From the NCBI RefSeq assembly GCF_902726645.1, contig NZ_CACVAO010000001.1, forward strand, positions 558,001 through 622,000: 64,000 nt of DNA, in the 5' to 3' direction. This DNA comes from Halobacillus ihumii (GTDB lineage Bacteria; Bacillota; Bacilli; Bacillales; Halobacillaceae). The translations under genes and the position numbers were made by a program. Shown piece by piece: positions 50,953 through 62,526 of the stretch. Below the pieces are notes generated by a model. That model was not told the DNA's origin. It saw nothing but the letters and a program-made list of their open reading frames with translations, and did no database searches. Position 1 is the stretch's first letter. Every line of letters begins with the position of its first letter.

Positions 50953-52248
50953 TTATACACTGCTTTCTTCATAAGCCTTTTGAAACTTTTGAATATCACC
51001 TGCACCCATAAATAACAAAATCCCTTCCTCATATTGAGCCAATTGATTTGTATCATCAAGATCAAGAACATGGGCTTCAGGTATAAGGTTCTGTAAATGT
51101 TCAATAGTAAGTTTTCCGCTGTTTTCTCTTGCAGATCCAAATATATCACATAAATATACAGCGTCAGCCAATTTTAAACTCTCAGCAAATTCATTTAGAA
51201 ATGTTTTAGTTCGAGTGTACGTATGAGGCTGAAAAATGGCTACAACCGACCTATCTGAATATTTCTTCCTCGCAGAATCTATTGTAGCTGTAATTTCAAT
51301 CGGATGATGGGCATAATCATCGACTAAAATTTGATCGTTCCATTCCTTTTCAGTAAATCTTCGTTTTACCCCAGAGAACGTGGACAACTTACTAATCTGC
51401 TCGGCTGTCATTCCTTCATAATGGCATATAGCTATGACACTCAGGGCATTTAAAACCGTATGTGTGCCAAATTGCGGAATGGAAAAGGATTCATAAAACG
51501 TATTGCGTACAAACACATCAAAGGTCGTTCCCTGCTCGTCTTCATGAATGTTTTGAGCCTGGAAATCATTTGTATCTGCTAATCCGTAATACAACACAGG
51601 AACATTTGCCTGAATGTGCTGAAGATGCTCATCATCACCACACGCTATGATACCTTTTTTCACCTGCTTTGCCATTTGCTGAAAAGCCTGGAATACATCC
51701 TCAATGCTTGTGAAATAATCAGGATGGTCGAAATCAATGTTAGTCATAATTGCGTAATCAGGTGCATACTCTAAGAAATGCCTGCGGTATTCACATGCTT
51801 CAAAAGCAAAAAACTGACTTTCCTCATGACCTTTTCCAGTTCCGTCACCAATCAAGTACGAAGTAGGATAATTTTCAGAAAGAACATGAGCCAGCAGCCC
51901 TGTAGTCGATGTCTTGCCATGGGCTCCCGTAACCGCAATACTGGTGTACCTCTGCAGCCAGTCACCCAGAAATTCATGATACCAATAAAAAGGTAGCCCC
52001 AGTTCTTTGGCTGCTTTAACTTCTTCATGATCGTCATTAAATGCATTTCCAGCAATAATGATTAGTCCTTCTTTTATATTATCTTTAGTAAAAGGAAGAA
52101 TAGGGATCTCTCTGTCTTCAAGGACTTCCTGTGTGAAAAATCTTTTTTCCACATCAGAGCCTTGAACATTTTTTCCGGAATCATGTAAAATCTGTGCCAG
52201 TGCACTCATTCCTGTTCCTTTAATACCAATAAAATGGTAAGTTGTCAT
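50953..52248 (-). CDS. murC: UDP-N-acetylmuramate--L-alanine ligase
   Basis: 431 aa from the ATG nine bases after GGAGG. Motifs: [14 protein letters not shown], the ATP loop [13 protein letters not shown] and [10 protein letters not shown]. It adds L-Ala to UDP-MurNAc in the cytoplasm. Gene order with ytxG and sftA resembles Bacillus. Confidence 0.96.
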   Translation of the reverse strand: MTTYHFIGIKGTGMSALAQILHDSGKNVQGSDVEKRFFTQEVLEDREIPILPFTKDNIKEGLIIIAGNAFNDDHEEVKAAKELGLPFYWYHEFLGDWLQRYTSIAVTGAHGKTSTTGLLAHVLSENYPTSYLIGDGTGKGHEESQFFAFEACEYRRHFLEYAPDYAIMTNIDFDHPDYFTSIEDVFQAFQQMAKQVKKGIIACGDDEHLQHIQANVPVLYYGLADTNDFQAQNIHEDEQGTTFDVFVRNTFYESFSIPQFGTHTVLNALSVIAICHYEGMTAEQISKLSTFSGVKRRFTEKEWNDQILVDDYAHHPIEITATIDSARKKYSDRSVVAIFQPHTYTRTKTFLNEFAESLKLADAVYLCDIFGSARENSGKLTIEHLQNLIPEAHVLDLDDTNQLAQYEEGILLFMGAGDIQKFQKAYEESSV

Positions 52249-52382
52249 AAACAAGAACCTCCAAAATAAAGAAAATCACTATTGTATAGTGTATGTAATT
52301 ACAAGTTAGCTTGCGAATATTTTGCTCGCCTCATACTGTCTTCGTAAAAGAATACTCCTTATTCTACCACGTCAATTCCTTG

Positions 52383-52432
52383 TAAAAAAGCGTCTAACCT
52401 CATGAAGCTTACTCCTTGAAAGAGCAAGCTTC
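52383..52432 (-). terminator. Terminator of nicotinate phosphoribosyltransferase gene
   Basis: TGAAGCTTGCTC/GAGTAAGCTTCA hairpin on the minus strand with a TTTTTT run 14 bases later. Confidence 0.6.
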
Positions 52433-52466
52433 AGCAACGGATTTCATAGAAAACAGGCTGTACCCC

Positions 52467-53582
52467 TTATTCATTTCCAATAAAATCGACAAGTTCAAGA
52501 CGAGGATTAGGTTTATAACGTCTGCCTTCTTTCGCCTCTTGGCTGCCATTAACTTTGACGTTATCCCCTGTAAATCCAATTCCTATTTTCAAAAGGCTTC
52601 CGCCTACGCCGTACATATCAACAGGGACGTTTAATTCTTCAAACGAGCGAATTCGATCTTCTGTAAAGCCACCGGTAACAACAATTTTCACATGTTCAAA
52701 CCCTTCTTGATCAAGAGCTTTGCGAAGAGCGAAAACCAGCTCTGGATTAACACCTCTAGGATCAAAGGTTCCCATCAAATGCTGATTTCTCAGGAAATAT
52801 TTATCAACTAAATTTCGAGAGGTATCCAGCCTCACACTTACAAGGTCATCACCAAATTCACGAGCAACTCGCAGGGAGTCCGTAATGACATCATTATTAT
52901 AATCTACTAATGCCATAAGCTTGTCTTCAGGAAATTGACTTTGATAGGCTTTGCTGGCTGCAACAACATCCCCTCTGAACATTTGGATCAAAGCATGGGG
53001 CATCGTGCCCATTCCTTCTTTCCCCCACCACTCATTCATAGCATGAGTAGCCTGTGCTGTAGAACCGCCAATAAAGGCAGAATATCCATCTCCCGCCTGC
53101 TGGGTAAAATGGTCGTCTCGATCGCCCATGAAAATAACCGGTTTTTGCTTACCAGAAGTTCGGCCAGCTTTTACAACGTTATATACATTTGTAGCCACGG
53201 ATGTGCGCCGTGCTAAGATCCCATCGAGAATACCTTCTAAAAAGCCAAAGTATTGGTAAGGACCTGTGATTGTCAAAACTGTTTCATAAGGGCTGATCTT
53301 ATCGCCATCCTTTAAGGATCTTATTTCAAGCTCTTCAGGATGATCAGAAAACGTATGAATCAGAGCAATGGCTTCATCCGTTCCGCATAATACAGCATTA
53401 TGTTCTTTTTGGAAAAATTGCATCGTTACCACGTTATCTGCTAAGTGTTCTTCAATGATTTCTTTCGTTTTTAAAAAATAAACTGCTGAAAACCATCCTT
53501 CAGCTACACGCTCATCAAATTTAAATGTTTTATTTGTCAAACGAGAAATCTCGCCATTTAATTTACTTTCAATTTCTTTCAT
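52467..53582 (-). CDS. Nicotinate phosphoribosyltransferase
   Basis: 371 aa from the ATG seven bases after AAGGAG; a longer frame upstream lacks a ribosome binding site. Family features: VRLDTSRNLVDKYF, VVTGGFTEDRI, DMYGVGGSLLK. It makes nicotinate mononucleotide from nicotinate and PRPP in NAD salvage. It is inserted between murC and sftA, where B. subtilis has no such gene. Confidence 0.88.
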   Translation of the reverse strand: MKEIESKLNGEISRLTNKTFKFDERVAEGWFSAVYFLKTKEIIEEHLADNVVTMQFFQKEHNAVLCGTDEAIALIHTFSDHPEELEIRSLKDGDKISPYETVLTITGPYQYFGFLEGILDGILARRTSVATNVYNVVKAGRTSGKQKPVIFMGDRDDHFTQQAGDGYSAFIGGSTAQATHAMNEWWGKEGMGTMPHALIQMFRGDVVAASKAYQSQFPEDKLMALVDYNNDVITDSLRVAREFGDDLVSVRLDTSRNLVDKYFLRNQHLMGTFDPRGVNPELVFALRKALDQEGFEHVKIVVTGGFTEDRIRSFEELNVPVDMYGVGGSLLKIGIGFTGDNVKVNGSQEAKEGRRYKPNPRLELVDFIGNE

Positions 53583-53690
53583 CATTTTACTCCTTAAAAA
53601 GTTAGGATCTGTTAAACCTTCATTCTTTGTATAATGATATAGAATTGATACATTTTTAACAAGAGCTTTCACGGTTTGGAACAGAGGATT

Positions 53691-56201
53691 TTAGGCCATA
53701 TTCCCCATCAGCTCGGCAACTTGCTGCTTATTTAGGAGAATATCTCTTGGCTTACTGCCTTTTTGTTCGGAAATGATCCCATAATCCTCCATTTGATCAA
53801 TCAACCTGGCTGCTCGGTTATATCCAACTTTAAAGCGGCGTTGCAGCAAAGAGGCGCTTGCGCCATTGTGGTCAAGTACAAAATGTACAGCTTCTTCAAA
53901 CAAAGCATCTGTTTCCTCTTCGTTCGAAAGCTGCTTGATCAGCTCTTCCTGCTCAAATAAGTAATTTGGCGGTGCTATTTTCTTCACATATCCGGTGATC
54001 CGCTCAATTTCATCGTCTGAAACGAAGGCACCCTGGATCCGGACAGAACGCCCTGAACCATTTTCTATGAACAACATATCTCCCTTACCAAGCAGCTTTT
54101 CCGCCCCGCCTGTATCGATAATCGTTCTGGAATCTACTTGTGAAGAAACGCTAAAAGCAATTCGGGTCGGGATATTTGCTTTAATTAGTCCCGTGATTAC
54201 ATCAACAGATGGCCGTTGTGTTGCTAGTAATAAGTGAATTCCGCATGCCCTGGCCTTTTGGGCAATTCGACAAATAGAATCTTCCACATCCTGCGGTGAA
54301 ACCATCATAAGATCAGCCAGTTCATCTATGACAATAACGAGGTAAGGCAGCTTCTCGGACCTTCTGCCCTGCTGGATCATCTTCTCATTATAACGCTCAA
54401 CATCCCTTGCTCCTTCAGCTACAAATTTTTCATAACGCTCTTCCATCTCTTTGACCGCCCATTTCAAAGCAGTCGTGGCTGCTTTCACATCTGTAATTAC
54501 CGGAGAAACGAGATGAGGGAGATTATTATATGGTGCAAGTTCTACCATTTTTGGATCAATCAAAAGAAACTTCACATCTTCGTGATGCGCCTTGTATAAC
54601 AGACTGATTAATATGGTATTTATGCATACACTTTTCCCAGAACCTGTTGCTCCTGCAATGAGTCCATGAGGCATTTTTTTCAGATTTGTCACAACTGAGT
54701 CGCCGCCAATATCCAAACCTAAGGCAACAGATAGAGGAGATGAGTCATTTCTAAAAGCTTCGGATTCAAAAATCTTCTGTAAACCAACCATTTCTGCCTG
54801 CTGGTTAGGAACCTCTATTCCTACCGCCTGTTTCCCTGGAATAGGTGCTTCAATTCGGATGTCCCTGGCAGCCATACTCAGCTTGATATCATCTGCTAGG
54901 TTTGTAATCTTACTGACCTTTACACCTGGCTCAGGCTGAACTTCAAACCTAGTTACTGCTGGCCCTTTCATAGCATGGACTACCTTCGCCTTTACATGAA
55001 ATTGACGCAAGGTGGTCTCCAGCAATTCCATCTGTTCATGGATCCACGTTTGATCATCTGAAGATTTCTTAACGGGATCGTTTAACAAATGGAGCGGCGT
55101 GGAATATTCCAGTCTCTCACCTGCTTCAGGATAATGCTCCTCTACATGATCACTGTCTTCTTCAACTGCAATAGACTGCTCATCATTTTCCATTAAAAGA
55201 GTTTTTTTTTGCTGATCTCTGCTTCGTTTATCACGAGGTGTCATCACTACATTAAATGGCACACGTGAACCTTGCTTCGCAGAACGTTCAGGCGCTTTTG
55301 AAGGTTTTGACTTGGGAAGAGATTCGACAGTCTCCTTTGACGATCCGGGCTCATTCTCTTGCTGTGTTATAGACTCACTGCTTGTAGTTGCTTTAGTTTC
55401 TTCACTTACATTTTTTGTAGTTTGCTCCTCTGAAGGAATATCTGGGGTATTATTTATCTCCTTCTTTTCATTTGGCAGCTCCTTGATCGGTGATTCATTC
55501 TTCTCAGCTTTGTCACTATACTGGTCAGACTCCTGGACTGGAGTATCGCTTACTTCAGGTTTAGCCGCTTGCCTGTGCAGAGACACAGGACGTTTTTCAC
55601 GCTTTTTACCTTCATCGATCTTGCCGCGCATTCTTTGTCGAATTGCCTGCCACTGGGCCTCATCACTCCTGGCTTGCTCCATACTTAAAGATTGAGAGGA
55701 GTTGTTTGGCTCATGCTTTTTATATTCTGTCTCCATTTCATTAACTACCGGATTTGCCCGGGGCTGGTACCCATAAATAGGTGAAGGTACATCACTAGGT
55801 GTAAATGGCTGGGACGATGTTTCCGGCAGTTTAGGTTTAGGTTTAGGTTTAGGTTTGGGCTGCCTGGACTTTTCAGATGATCTTTTGTACGTACCTTCTC
55901 TTTCTTTCTTATCCTCCTTATTTTCCTTAGCAAAACTTTCGTAATTATATTCTCGCTTTTCATCTTGTTCTCGCTTTTTAGAACGTGTTTTATAAGCTGG
56001 CTTCTCATGATTACTTTGTTGTGAAGCATCAGGTATTACAGGGAAACGAAAGTTCCCTGATTTAGGATATTTATAGGTCATTTTTGTGTTAGGATTTGAC
56101 TCATGATGGTTTCTCTTTGGTTCTTGTGATTTCGGTCCTTGTGTCCGTTCCTCATCAGAATCAAATAATCCCTTAAATTTATTCTTAAATTCGTTCCACA
56201 T
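53691..56201 (-). CDS. sftA: DNA translocase SftA (FtsK/SpoIIIE family)
   Basis: 836 aa. No membrane helices; a long charged, Pro/Lys/Glu-rich N-terminal 390 residues (KPKPKPKPK), then the FtsK motor: Walker A GATGSGKSVCIN, Walker B YLVIVIDELADLMMV, and a gamma domain (LQRRFKVGYNRAARLIDQMEDYGI). It clears DNA from the division septum. Confidence 0.95.
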   Translation of the reverse strand: MWNEFKNKFKGLFDSDEERTQGPKSQEPKRNHHESNPNTKMTYKYPKSGNFRFPVIPDASQQSNHEKPAYKTRSKKREQDEKREYNYESFAKENKEDKKEREGTYKRSSEKSRQPKPKPKPKPKLPETSSQPFTPSDVPSPIYGYQPRANPVVNEMETEYKKHEPNNSSQSLSMEQARSDEAQWQAIRQRMRGKIDEGKKREKRPVSLHRQAAKPEVSDTPVQESDQYSDKAEKNESPIKELPNEKKEINNTPDIPSEEQTTKNVSEETKATTSSESITQQENEPGSSKETVESLPKSKPSKAPERSAKQGSRVPFNVVMTPRDKRSRDQQKKTLLMENDEQSIAVEEDSDHVEEHYPEAGERLEYSTPLHLLNDPVKKSSDDQTWIHEQMELLETTLRQFHVKAKVVHAMKGPAVTRFEVQPEPGVKVSKITNLADDIKLSMAARDIRIEAPIPGKQAVGIEVPNQQAEMVGLQKIFESEAFRNDSSPLSVALGLDIGGDSVVTNLKKMPHGLIAGATGSGKSVCINTILISLLYKAHHEDVKFLLIDPKMVELAPYNNLPHLVSPVITDVKAATTALKWAVKEMEERYEKFVAEGARDVERYNEKMIQQGRRSEKLPYLVIVIDELADLMMVSPQDVEDSICRIAQKARACGIHLLLATQRPSVDVITGLIKANIPTRIAFSVSSQVDSRTIIDTGGAEKLLGKGDMLFIENGSGRSVRIQGAFVSDDEIERITGYVKKIAPPNYLFEQEELIKQLSNEEETDALFEEAVHFVLDHNGASASLLQRRFKVGYNRAARLIDQMEDYGIISEQKGSKPRDILLNKQQVAELMGNMA

Positions 56202-56310
56202 TTTTTATCACACTCTCTTTATGTACATAATGGATAGAGGGTATATTCATTCTAACAGGTTTTAGACCGATTTTGGTTTACAATATGTTTAAAATATGAG
56301 CCAATTGCAG

Positions 56311-56355
56311 AAAAAGAAGCAAAGGGCTTAGTTCTTAAGTTCCCTTTGCTTCCAT
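56311..56355 (-). terminator. ytpR terminator
   Basis: GAAGCAAAGGG/CCCTTTGCTTC hairpin with TTTTTC on the minus strand. Confidence 0.8.
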
Positions 56356-56362
56356 ATTTATC

Positions 56363-56968
56363 TTAAAATTCAAATGGTTGTCCGGCCTCATAGTAATCCT
56401 CTAATACTAAGATACCTTTTTCCTGTGGTGCATTTTCGAGTTCCAGTTCTCTTGCTGAGCAAATCATCCCGCTAGAGGATACTCCACGCAATGCAGCATC
56501 TTTAATTCTCATACCGCCAGGCATTACCGCCCCGACTTTTGCAACGACGACGTTCTGACCTTGTTCAATATTAGGAGCTCCACACACAATTTGCAAAGTT
56601 TCACTGCCCACATCGACCTGGCAGACACTAAGTTTGTCCGCGTTTTCATGCGGGCCTTTTTCTACCACATAACCAACTACAAATTTCGGTGACAAATCAA
56701 AATCAAGCGAATCATCTAGCTGCTCGTGATTAAACAATGTTCGCAATTGCTCAAGAAGCTCTTCTGTCAGTTGCAGTTTACCTTCTCCTTTTATAGACAA
56801 ATGGTCGGACGCATTAAAAATATTGTAACCAAGCAGAGACCCATCCTGTTTATTCGTAATCTTTACAATATCACCATGAGTCTTTGAACAAGTCGTCAAG
56901 CGGTCTCCATCATTAACTGGAATGAGCAAAACGTCCCCTATTCCTTTCGGGTTATAAAACACATCCAT
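56363..56968 (-). CDS. ytpR: YtpR, tRNA-binding (EMAP/OB-fold) protein
   Basis: 201 aa. C-terminal OB fold with [37 protein letters not shown] as in the PheT N-terminal domain. The N-terminal 90 residues are specific to YtpR. Adjacent to ytpQ with no gap. Confidence 0.92.
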   Translation of the reverse strand: MDVFYNPKGIGDVLLIPVNDGDRLTTCSKTHGDIVKITNKQDGSLLGYNIFNASDHLSIKGEGKLQLTEELLEQLRTLFNHEQLDDSLDFDLSPKFVVGYVVEKGPHENADKLSVCQVDVGSETLQIVCGAPNIEQGQNVVVAKVGAVMPGGMRIKDAALRGVSSSGMICSARELELENAPQEKGILVLEDYYEAGQPFEF

Positions 56969-57790
56969 TCATTCATCGCCCTTTCTATTTTGCTTAGGTC
57001 TTTTTTGAGCAAGTATAAAAATTGGTTCAAGCTGTTTATCTTCGTACAAGAAAGATAATGAGGTTACAGGAACAAGTCCTTCCGCGAAAAACTTCATCGC
57101 CATTTGAGCCAGAATATCATAGCCCTCCGGATTCTTAATGTCTGCGAAAATGATGACATCTTGATGAGGAATACTAATCGCTAGTTCTCCCTCAAATTCA
57201 ACTTTTAACTTCTCTAGAAGAACTTCATTTAATATTCTGCTGGCATCGTATCCATCCTGAGCTGATTGAAAGTAAAAGTCGTTACCGTATACCGTATCTT
57301 TTTTCAAGTCAACAGACAGGGAACGAACATTAAAGCCGGCAATTTCCTTCATGCGTTCTTCTGTCCAACGCTCTCTATCCAGCATATCTTTATCAATAAG
57401 TTGATAGGATTTACCGAGGTCCAATGCATAATATATCCTTGTTTCAGCCGTATGTTCTTCTACTACCAATTGTTTGCCGTTCTCTGTCTCGGTTGGAAAA
57501 GAAGCCGCCCGTATAACAGGGTAAATATGCTGTTCCTTTCCCGAAAGTTCATGGGTCTCATTCATGACTCTTAATGCCTCTTGAACATGACCTTCCAGTT
57601 CATCGACAGCTTTTTCCCCACGGTTTTCGTATTTTGAAACCACATTGGGGAGGGTGATTGTAATTCCTTTTCCTGAATCTTTCCATTCAACTCTGAACGT
57701 ATCTTTATCACGATTGTACACCGTTTTCCATTCATCACGCTGCAATCGTTCTTGGAGAATGTTCTTCATCTTAATACTGGTCATTTTCAT
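56969..57790 (-). CDS. ytpQ: YtpQ (DUF1444)
   Basis: 273 aa. DUF1444 family, cytoplasmic, function unknown. Features WKDSGKGITITLPNVVSKYE and VPVTSLSFLYEDKQ. Between ytpP and ytpR, as in Bacillus. Confidence 0.9.
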   Translation of the reverse strand: MKMTSIKMKNILQERLQRDEWKTVYNRDKDTFRVEWKDSGKGITITLPNVVSKYENRGEKAVDELEGHVQEALRVMNETHELSGKEQHIYPVIRAASFPTETENGKQLVVEEHTAETRIYYALDLGKSYQLIDKDMLDRERWTEERMKEIAGFNVRSLSVDLKKDTVYGNDFYFQSAQDGYDASRILNEVLLEKLKVEFEGELAISIPHQDVIIFADIKNPEGYDILAQMAMKFFAEGLVPVTSLSFLYEDKQLEPIFILAQKRPKQNRKGDE

Positions 57791-57885
57791 ATTCTCTTCC
57801 TCCTTCTATAATGGAAGAATGATTCCGCAATCTATTTTAGCATATACGATGCAGCTAATACACTCAGGTGCTGCCAGCTCGCTTC

Positions 57886-57920
57886 AAAAAAGAAACAAGC
57901 TGCACTACTAACAGCTTGTT
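57886..57920 (-). terminator. ytpP terminator
   Basis: AACAAGCTG/CAGCTTGTT hairpin followed by TCTTTTTT on the minus strand. Confidence 0.85.
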
Positions 57921-58236
57921 ACAATTTTATATTGGAAATAAATGATTCGATTTCCTGTTGTGTTTTCCGGTCTTTGCTGACGAAGCGGCCGGCCTCTTGT
58001 CCCTTATGAAAAGCTACAAAGCTTGGAATTCCAAAGACATCATGCTCGGCACAGACATGAATAAACTTGTCGCGGTCAACGTAGACAAACGTCCACTCTT
58101 TGAAACGTTCTTCAATGTCTGGAAGAACAGGCTCAATTACACGACAGTCGGGACACCAGTCAGCAGAAAATAACAAAATAGTTCTATTCTCGTTTAGGAG
58201 TTCCTTTAACTGACCATCTGATTCTAAAGTAATCAT
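57919..58236 (-). CDS. ytpP: YtpP, thioredoxin-like protein
   Basis: 105 aa thioredoxin fold with active site SADWCPDCR (WCPDC) and the cis-Pro loop FGIPSFVAF. Possible bacillithiol-linked or general disulfide reductase; partner unknown. Confidence 0.92.
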   Translation of the reverse strand: MITLESDGQLKELLNENRTILLFSADWCPDCRVIEPVLPDIEERFKEWTFVYVDRDKFIHVCAEHDVFGIPSFVAFHKGQEAGRFVSKDRKTQQEIESFISNIKL

Positions 58237-58269
58237 TCTTACACCTCCAACACTTATTTTAGCACACGC

Positions 58270-59289
58270 CTATTCATATTCAATTAACATGTCACCATCC
58301 TGAATCAGGCCTTTTCCTCTAAGCCATATCGCAATCAAGTAACTAATGACAGCAGGAGCAATGAAATGAAGAATTAGGACGGTACCAGCCATCTCCCATG
58401 AGAACCCCATAGACTGAAAGGTCATAATTTGGCCAACTAATCCGCTCGTTCCCATCCCTGCTCCCGAGGCATTATTTTCTAACTCTAACCAAACAGTCGC
58501 AACGGGTGCTAGCAAGGCGCCGGCGGCGGTAGGAGGCAGGAGAATGATCGGCTTTTTAACAATATTCGCAACCTGAAGCATCGAGGTACCAATCCCTTGA
58601 GCTATGAATCCTCCCAATCCATTGTCGCGATAACTTATCGTAGCAAACCCGATCATTTGTGCCGCACAACCGACGGTAGCCGCGCCAGCTGCCAGTCCAT
58701 CAATCGATAACATAATCGCAATAGCTAAACTTGAGATCGGTGCAGTTAAAGCAAGACCCATCAGCACGGCCACAATGATTCCCATTATAAAAGGTTGTTG
58801 GGCGGTGGCCCAGTTAATAATTTCCCCAAATCCCGTCATGAATTGGTCAATGGGCGGACCGATAAACTTCCCAGTAAAGAACCCTACTGTTAACGTTACG
58901 AATGGCGTTAAGATGATGTCCACTCTCGTCTCTTTACTAATTAACTTTCCAACTTCAGTTGCAAATAAAGCAGAAATATAACTTCCCGCTGGACCACCTA
59001 AATCGGCACCAAAGGCCCCGCTAAACAAGGCTGCAAAGATAACAAGAGGAGGTGCTTTCAATCCATAGGCAATTGCTACCCCTATCGCCCCGCCCCAAAT
59101 TTTAGTATCCATAGCGAAGTTGCCCAATTCTATAAATGAAGAAAAGAAAGGAATCTGCTGTCCAATTGTTTTAATAATCAATCCAATAATTAATGATGAA
59201 AACAAACCTAAGGCCATATAGCTTAAAGCCGTTATCAAATAAGAGTGCACAGATATATGTACGCCTTTTTTCTCTAAGAAATTTTTCAT
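58270..59289 (-). CDS. PfoR-like PTS IIC-type membrane protein
   Basis: 339 aa with about nine hydrophobic helices and Gly-rich loops (GGAIGVAIAYGLKAPPLVIF, GFFTGKFIGPPIDQFM). It belongs to the PfoR/COG3641 family related to PTS IIC; substrate unknown. Divergent from the chemoreceptor gene. Confidence 0.85.
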   Translation of the reverse strand: MKNFLEKKGVHISVHSYLITALSYMALGLFSSLIIGLIIKTIGQQIPFFSSFIELGNFAMDTKIWGGAIGVAIAYGLKAPPLVIFAALFSGAFGADLGGPAGSYISALFATEVGKLISKETRVDIILTPFVTLTVGFFTGKFIGPPIDQFMTGFGEIINWATAQQPFIMGIIVAVLMGLALTAPISSLAIAIMLSIDGLAAGAATVGCAAQMIGFATISYRDNGLGGFIAQGIGTSMLQVANIVKKPIILLPPTAAGALLAPVATVWLELENNASGAGMGTSGLVGQIMTFQSMGFSWEMAGTVLILHFIAPAVISYLIAIWLRGKGLIQDGDMLIEYE

Positions 59290-59421
59290 AAAGTCCCCTC
59301 TTTCTATAACGCATACATTTTACATCATAACAAAACACGTGTAAATACATGTTGTTACCTTTCCTATCTATTACTTTTCGCTAGTATATTCACCTTTCGT
59401 AATTATTTAGTCCTATTTAGT

Positions 59422-59447
59422 TAAAATTATGAAAAAATTCCCGATAC
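59422..59447 (+). promoter_or_regulatory. Sigma-D-like promoter for chemoreceptor
   Basis: TAAA, 14 bp, CCCGATAC resembles the Bacillus flagellar/chemotaxis consensus TAAA-N15-GCCGATAT. Confidence 0.55.
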
Positions 59448-59468
59448 ATACAGAAGGGGGGAGATCAA

Positions 59469-61625
59469 ATGAAAACATTAAGAAGCCGCGTTCGATTCAT
59501 CGTTGTATTGGCTTTAATCAGCTTACTAGTTCTGATAGGATTTTCTACATACTTCTTTACGAAGCAGACAGAGATAGCTGACGAAAGCAGACAAATCCAA
59601 AGTGCATTAACCGCAAGTACAGAAATTAAGTATTTAATGACGGATACTACCAGGGCACAACAAGCTTTCTTTACAAATCCAAGCAAGGAAACGGCTGAAG
59701 CCATTACAGGGTCTATATCACAAGTCAGGGAAAATGCCCAAACCTACGCCGATCGATACAATTCATATGGAAATGTATCAAAGGAATTCTCTTCCATTGC
59801 TGATCGCGCCAAACAATATGAACAGGAACTTGAAACACTGATCAATGCATTCAAATTACTTGGGTTCTCTGAAAAAGAAGGAATGTATAAATTTATCAAT
59901 GATTCCTATCAATCTTTTAACGAGCTAGTCACTACCATCAATGAACCAGAACTTGAAACAGCTTTATTACAAATGAAACTTAGAGAACAGGCCTTTCTAA
60001 ACCAGCCAACAGAAGAACATTTATCACATTTCAAAAAAAGCTCACAGTCATTTGAACAAGTTGCGGAATCAATAAGCATACCTGATGAACAAGCCACCGA
60101 TTTAAATCGAACTTTACTTAAATATGAACAATCCTTAAATACCGTACATAGCACCTATAATCAGGCTGCTAAGGTAAAAGCTTCTTTCGAAGAGATCTCA
60201 GTCAATATATCGAACCTGGTGAATCAGGCTATTGTTTCTTCAGAAGCCATCAATGAACAGATCTTAACAGAACAAAGTTCAATGAAGAACTTTATTATGA
60301 TTCTCTTATTCGTACTAGGTGGTATTGCTTTACTCGTAACCTTAAGTACGGGCTATATCTTAATTCGCTCTATAACAAAATCAGTCAGTACACTCAAAAA
60401 AAGCACAAGGATCATTGGAGATGGGGACCTTTCTCATCGCATCCAGTTAGATTCAAAAGATGAAATGGCTGAGATCGCGAACCAATTTAATATTATGGCT
60501 GAAAAAATGGAGGGTTCTGTTCAGAAGGTGCTAGGAGCTTCAGATGTACTCAATACTTCTTCCGACAATTTGACCCTAGTCTCTGACCAATCTGCCACAC
60601 AGGCACATGAGGTTAATGATGCTATTAATCAAGTGGCTGTAGGTTCCCAGGATCAAGCCCAGAAAATTGAGGAAACAACGAAGCTGATCGAACATGTTTC
60701 AGAAGCGATCAGAGATACACAGCTGGCTACGGAAGATATAACTCACCGCTTACAAGAAGCAGACAAAGAAGGAAAAGATGGATTACAAACAGTCACACAA
60801 CTCGAACAGACCTCTAATTCCTTTATAGAACTTGCTTCACATATGTCCAGTAAAGTTCAATCGGCATCTAAACAATCGGAAGAAGTAAAGAAAATTGTCG
60901 GAACGATTGAAGATATTGCAGATAGTACTGATTTATTAGCACTTAATGCAGCTATTGAATCGGCACGTGCAGGTGAAGCTGGAAGAGGGTTTGCAGTAGT
61001 AGCAGATGAAGTAAGAAAACTGTCGGAGCGATCCAAACAAGAAGCAGGAAGGATTCATGAGCTTGTCTTAAATATGTCTAAGCAAATGAACAGACTCTCT
61101 ACGGACGCCATTCAATTTGATGACTATCAAACTTCACAAAACAAGGCGGTGCTTCAAACAAAAGAAGCTTTTACACGTATTTCATCGTATGTTCAAGATA
61201 TGAATCATCAGATTAATCAAGTCAATACGGCTGTGAATGGTGCCGAAACTGTAAATGAAGAAGTAAAACGTAAGCTTCACGATATTAGTATTATCTCAGA
61301 AGAAGCTGTAGCAACCGCTGAAGAGGTAGCAGCTTCAAGTGAGAATCAACTTACTTCCATAGAACAAGTCCATCAGGCGGCAACAGATTTACAAGCTCTC
61401 TCACAAGAATTATCATCAGAGGTAAGCCAATTTACCATCCTTGAAAATAAGGACATTGACGAAGATTTATTGGATGAAGTGGTGAGCGTTGACGATCGAC
61501 TTGTGGAAACCGATGAAAAGAATAGCGAAACTGAGCCAGAATATAACCTATTACAATTAGGAGAAAAAAATGATTTAAACATGAAGGAAGAAGAATTATA
61601 CGATGACGAGAGGAAGTCTTCATAA
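59469..61625 (+). CDS. Methyl-accepting chemotaxis protein
   Basis: 718 aa. First membrane helix at residues 11-32, an extracytoplasmic four-helix-bundle sensor of about 240 residues, second helix near 275-300, HAMP, then the signalling hairpin with tip [35 protein letters not shown]. The last 60 residues are acidic and unusual for the family. Ligand unknown. The stop codon lies in the terminal inverted repeat of the next element. Confidence 0.95.
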   Translation: MKTLRSRVRFIVVLALISLLVLIGFSTYFFTKQTEIADESRQIQSALTASTEIKYLMTDTTRAQQAFFTNPSKETAEAITGSISQVRENAQTYADRYNSYGNVSKEFSSIADRAKQYEQELETLINAFKLLGFSEKEGMYKFINDSYQSFNELVTTINEPELETALLQMKLREQAFLNQPTEEHLSHFKKSSQSFEQVAESISIPDEQATDLNRTLLKYEQSLNTVHSTYNQAAKVKASFEEISVNISNLVNQAIVSSEAINEQILTEQSSMKNFIMILLFVLGGIALLVTLSTGYILIRSITKSVSTLKKSTRIIGDGDLSHRIQLDSKDEMAEIANQFNIMAEKMEGSVQKVLGASDVLNTSSDNLTLVSDQSATQAHEVNDAINQVAVGSQDQAQKIEETTKLIEHVSEAIRDTQLATEDITHRLQEADKEGKDGLQTVTQLEQTSNSFIELASHMSSKVQSASKQSEEVKKIVGTIEDIADSTDLLALNAAIESARAGEAGRGFAVVADEVRKLSERSKQEAGRIHELVLNMSKQMNRLSTDAIQFDDYQTSQNKAVLQTKEAFTRISSYVQDMNHQINQVNTAVNGAETVNEEVKRKLHDISIISEEAVATAEEVAASSENQLTSIEQVHQAATDLQALSQELSSEVSQFTILENKDIDEDLLDEVVSVDDRLVETDEKNSETEPEYNLLQLGEKNDLNMKEEELYDDERKSS

Positions 61626-61994
61626 TAAGAGGCTGGGACATAAGTAAAGCAATGATTCCAAAAAACGAACATTAAAAAATAAATCGTATAAACGCAGACA
61701 ATGAGCACAGTCAAAATGTGTAGACTCCTGCGGGAACAGCGCGAGTCGAAGAGCCCACAGGAAAGCGCTTTTTGCTTTCCGAGGAAGCTCGACTTTTTAG
61801 AGGATGTTCGGTTAAGTTCGGCACGTCGTGTGCCAACACCGAACGACCCCACGTCCTGTGGGGCCGCGGAAAGCGAAACATTTTGACGGAGCGATGGTAG
61901 AAGCCTTTCTTGGTATGCAAATAATCCGGACAAATTCAAATGAAATTGTCCGGATTATTTTATGCATAATTCAGTTTTGTCCCGGGCTCTTATT
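61624..61994. repeat. Dispersed Bacillaceae intergenic repeat, full copy
   Basis: 371 bp with near-perfect terminal inverted repeats AATAAGAGGCTGGGACA and TGTCCCGGGCTCTTATT. Inside: the GACTCCTGCGGGAACAG core and a bidirectional hairpin AATAATCCGGACAA/TTGTCCGGATTATT. Similar elements are dispersed in halophilic Bacillaceae. It separates convergent genes. Confidence 0.75.
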
Positions 61995-61995
61995 A

Positions 61996-62526
61996 TTATT
62001 CTCTGACAAGGTTGCCAGAATATTGAACAGAGTTGGCAATTTCCATCATTTTCCCTGAGTCTGAAGCAAGCTCACCTTTTTCAGTGTAGGTTGTAATTTT
62101 TACACCGCCTACACTGACTTGAAGCTCATATTCTTCCTCCTTGTTCAGAGGCAAAACGCGTACATAGCTGAACCGATCTTTATCTTTATAAGACTGTAAC
62201 AATAAGCTTTTATCTTTGGTTGAAGCCGTCTTATAATTCAAACGACTGGCCTGTGTTTCCATTGCATTATAGAAAAGAATATATGTTTGATCATTACCCT
62301 CAGTCATAACTATATTATTAGTAGCCTGCTGCTTAACTTCCATTGAGTCAGGCAAGTACATAGATAACGCCTGGCCATCATAGTTTGGCTCCATATTTTC
62401 TTGTTCGAACGCTTCCAAAGAGGCTTCTTTTGTCTGACTAATTGCTTCTTCTTCAGAAAGCATGAAACTGCATCCACCAAGGAGCATTGCCATTACTACG
62501 AAAAGCATCCCCTTCATCAAATACAT
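61996..62526 (-). CDS. Lipoprotein of unknown function
   Basis: 176 aa. Signal peptide with lipobox MLLGGC (Cys19). The mature part is beta-rich with an acidic N-terminal helix. No named domain. Ends 2 bp from the repeat element. Confidence 0.75.
   Translation of the reverse strand: MYLMKGMLFVVMAMLLGGCSFMLSEEEAISQTKEASLEAFEQENMEPNYDGQALSMYLPDSMEVKQQATNNIVMTEGNDQTYILFYNAMETQASRLNYKTASTKDKSLLLQSYKDKDRFSYVRVLPLNKEEEYELQVSVGGVKITTYTEKGELASDSGKMMEIANSVQYSGNLVRE

Noticed and set aside
61373..61939. 188-aa minus-strand ORF across the MCP end and repeat
   Set aside because: It is antisense to a clear coding region and runs into a noncoding repeat; composition is unlike a real protein.
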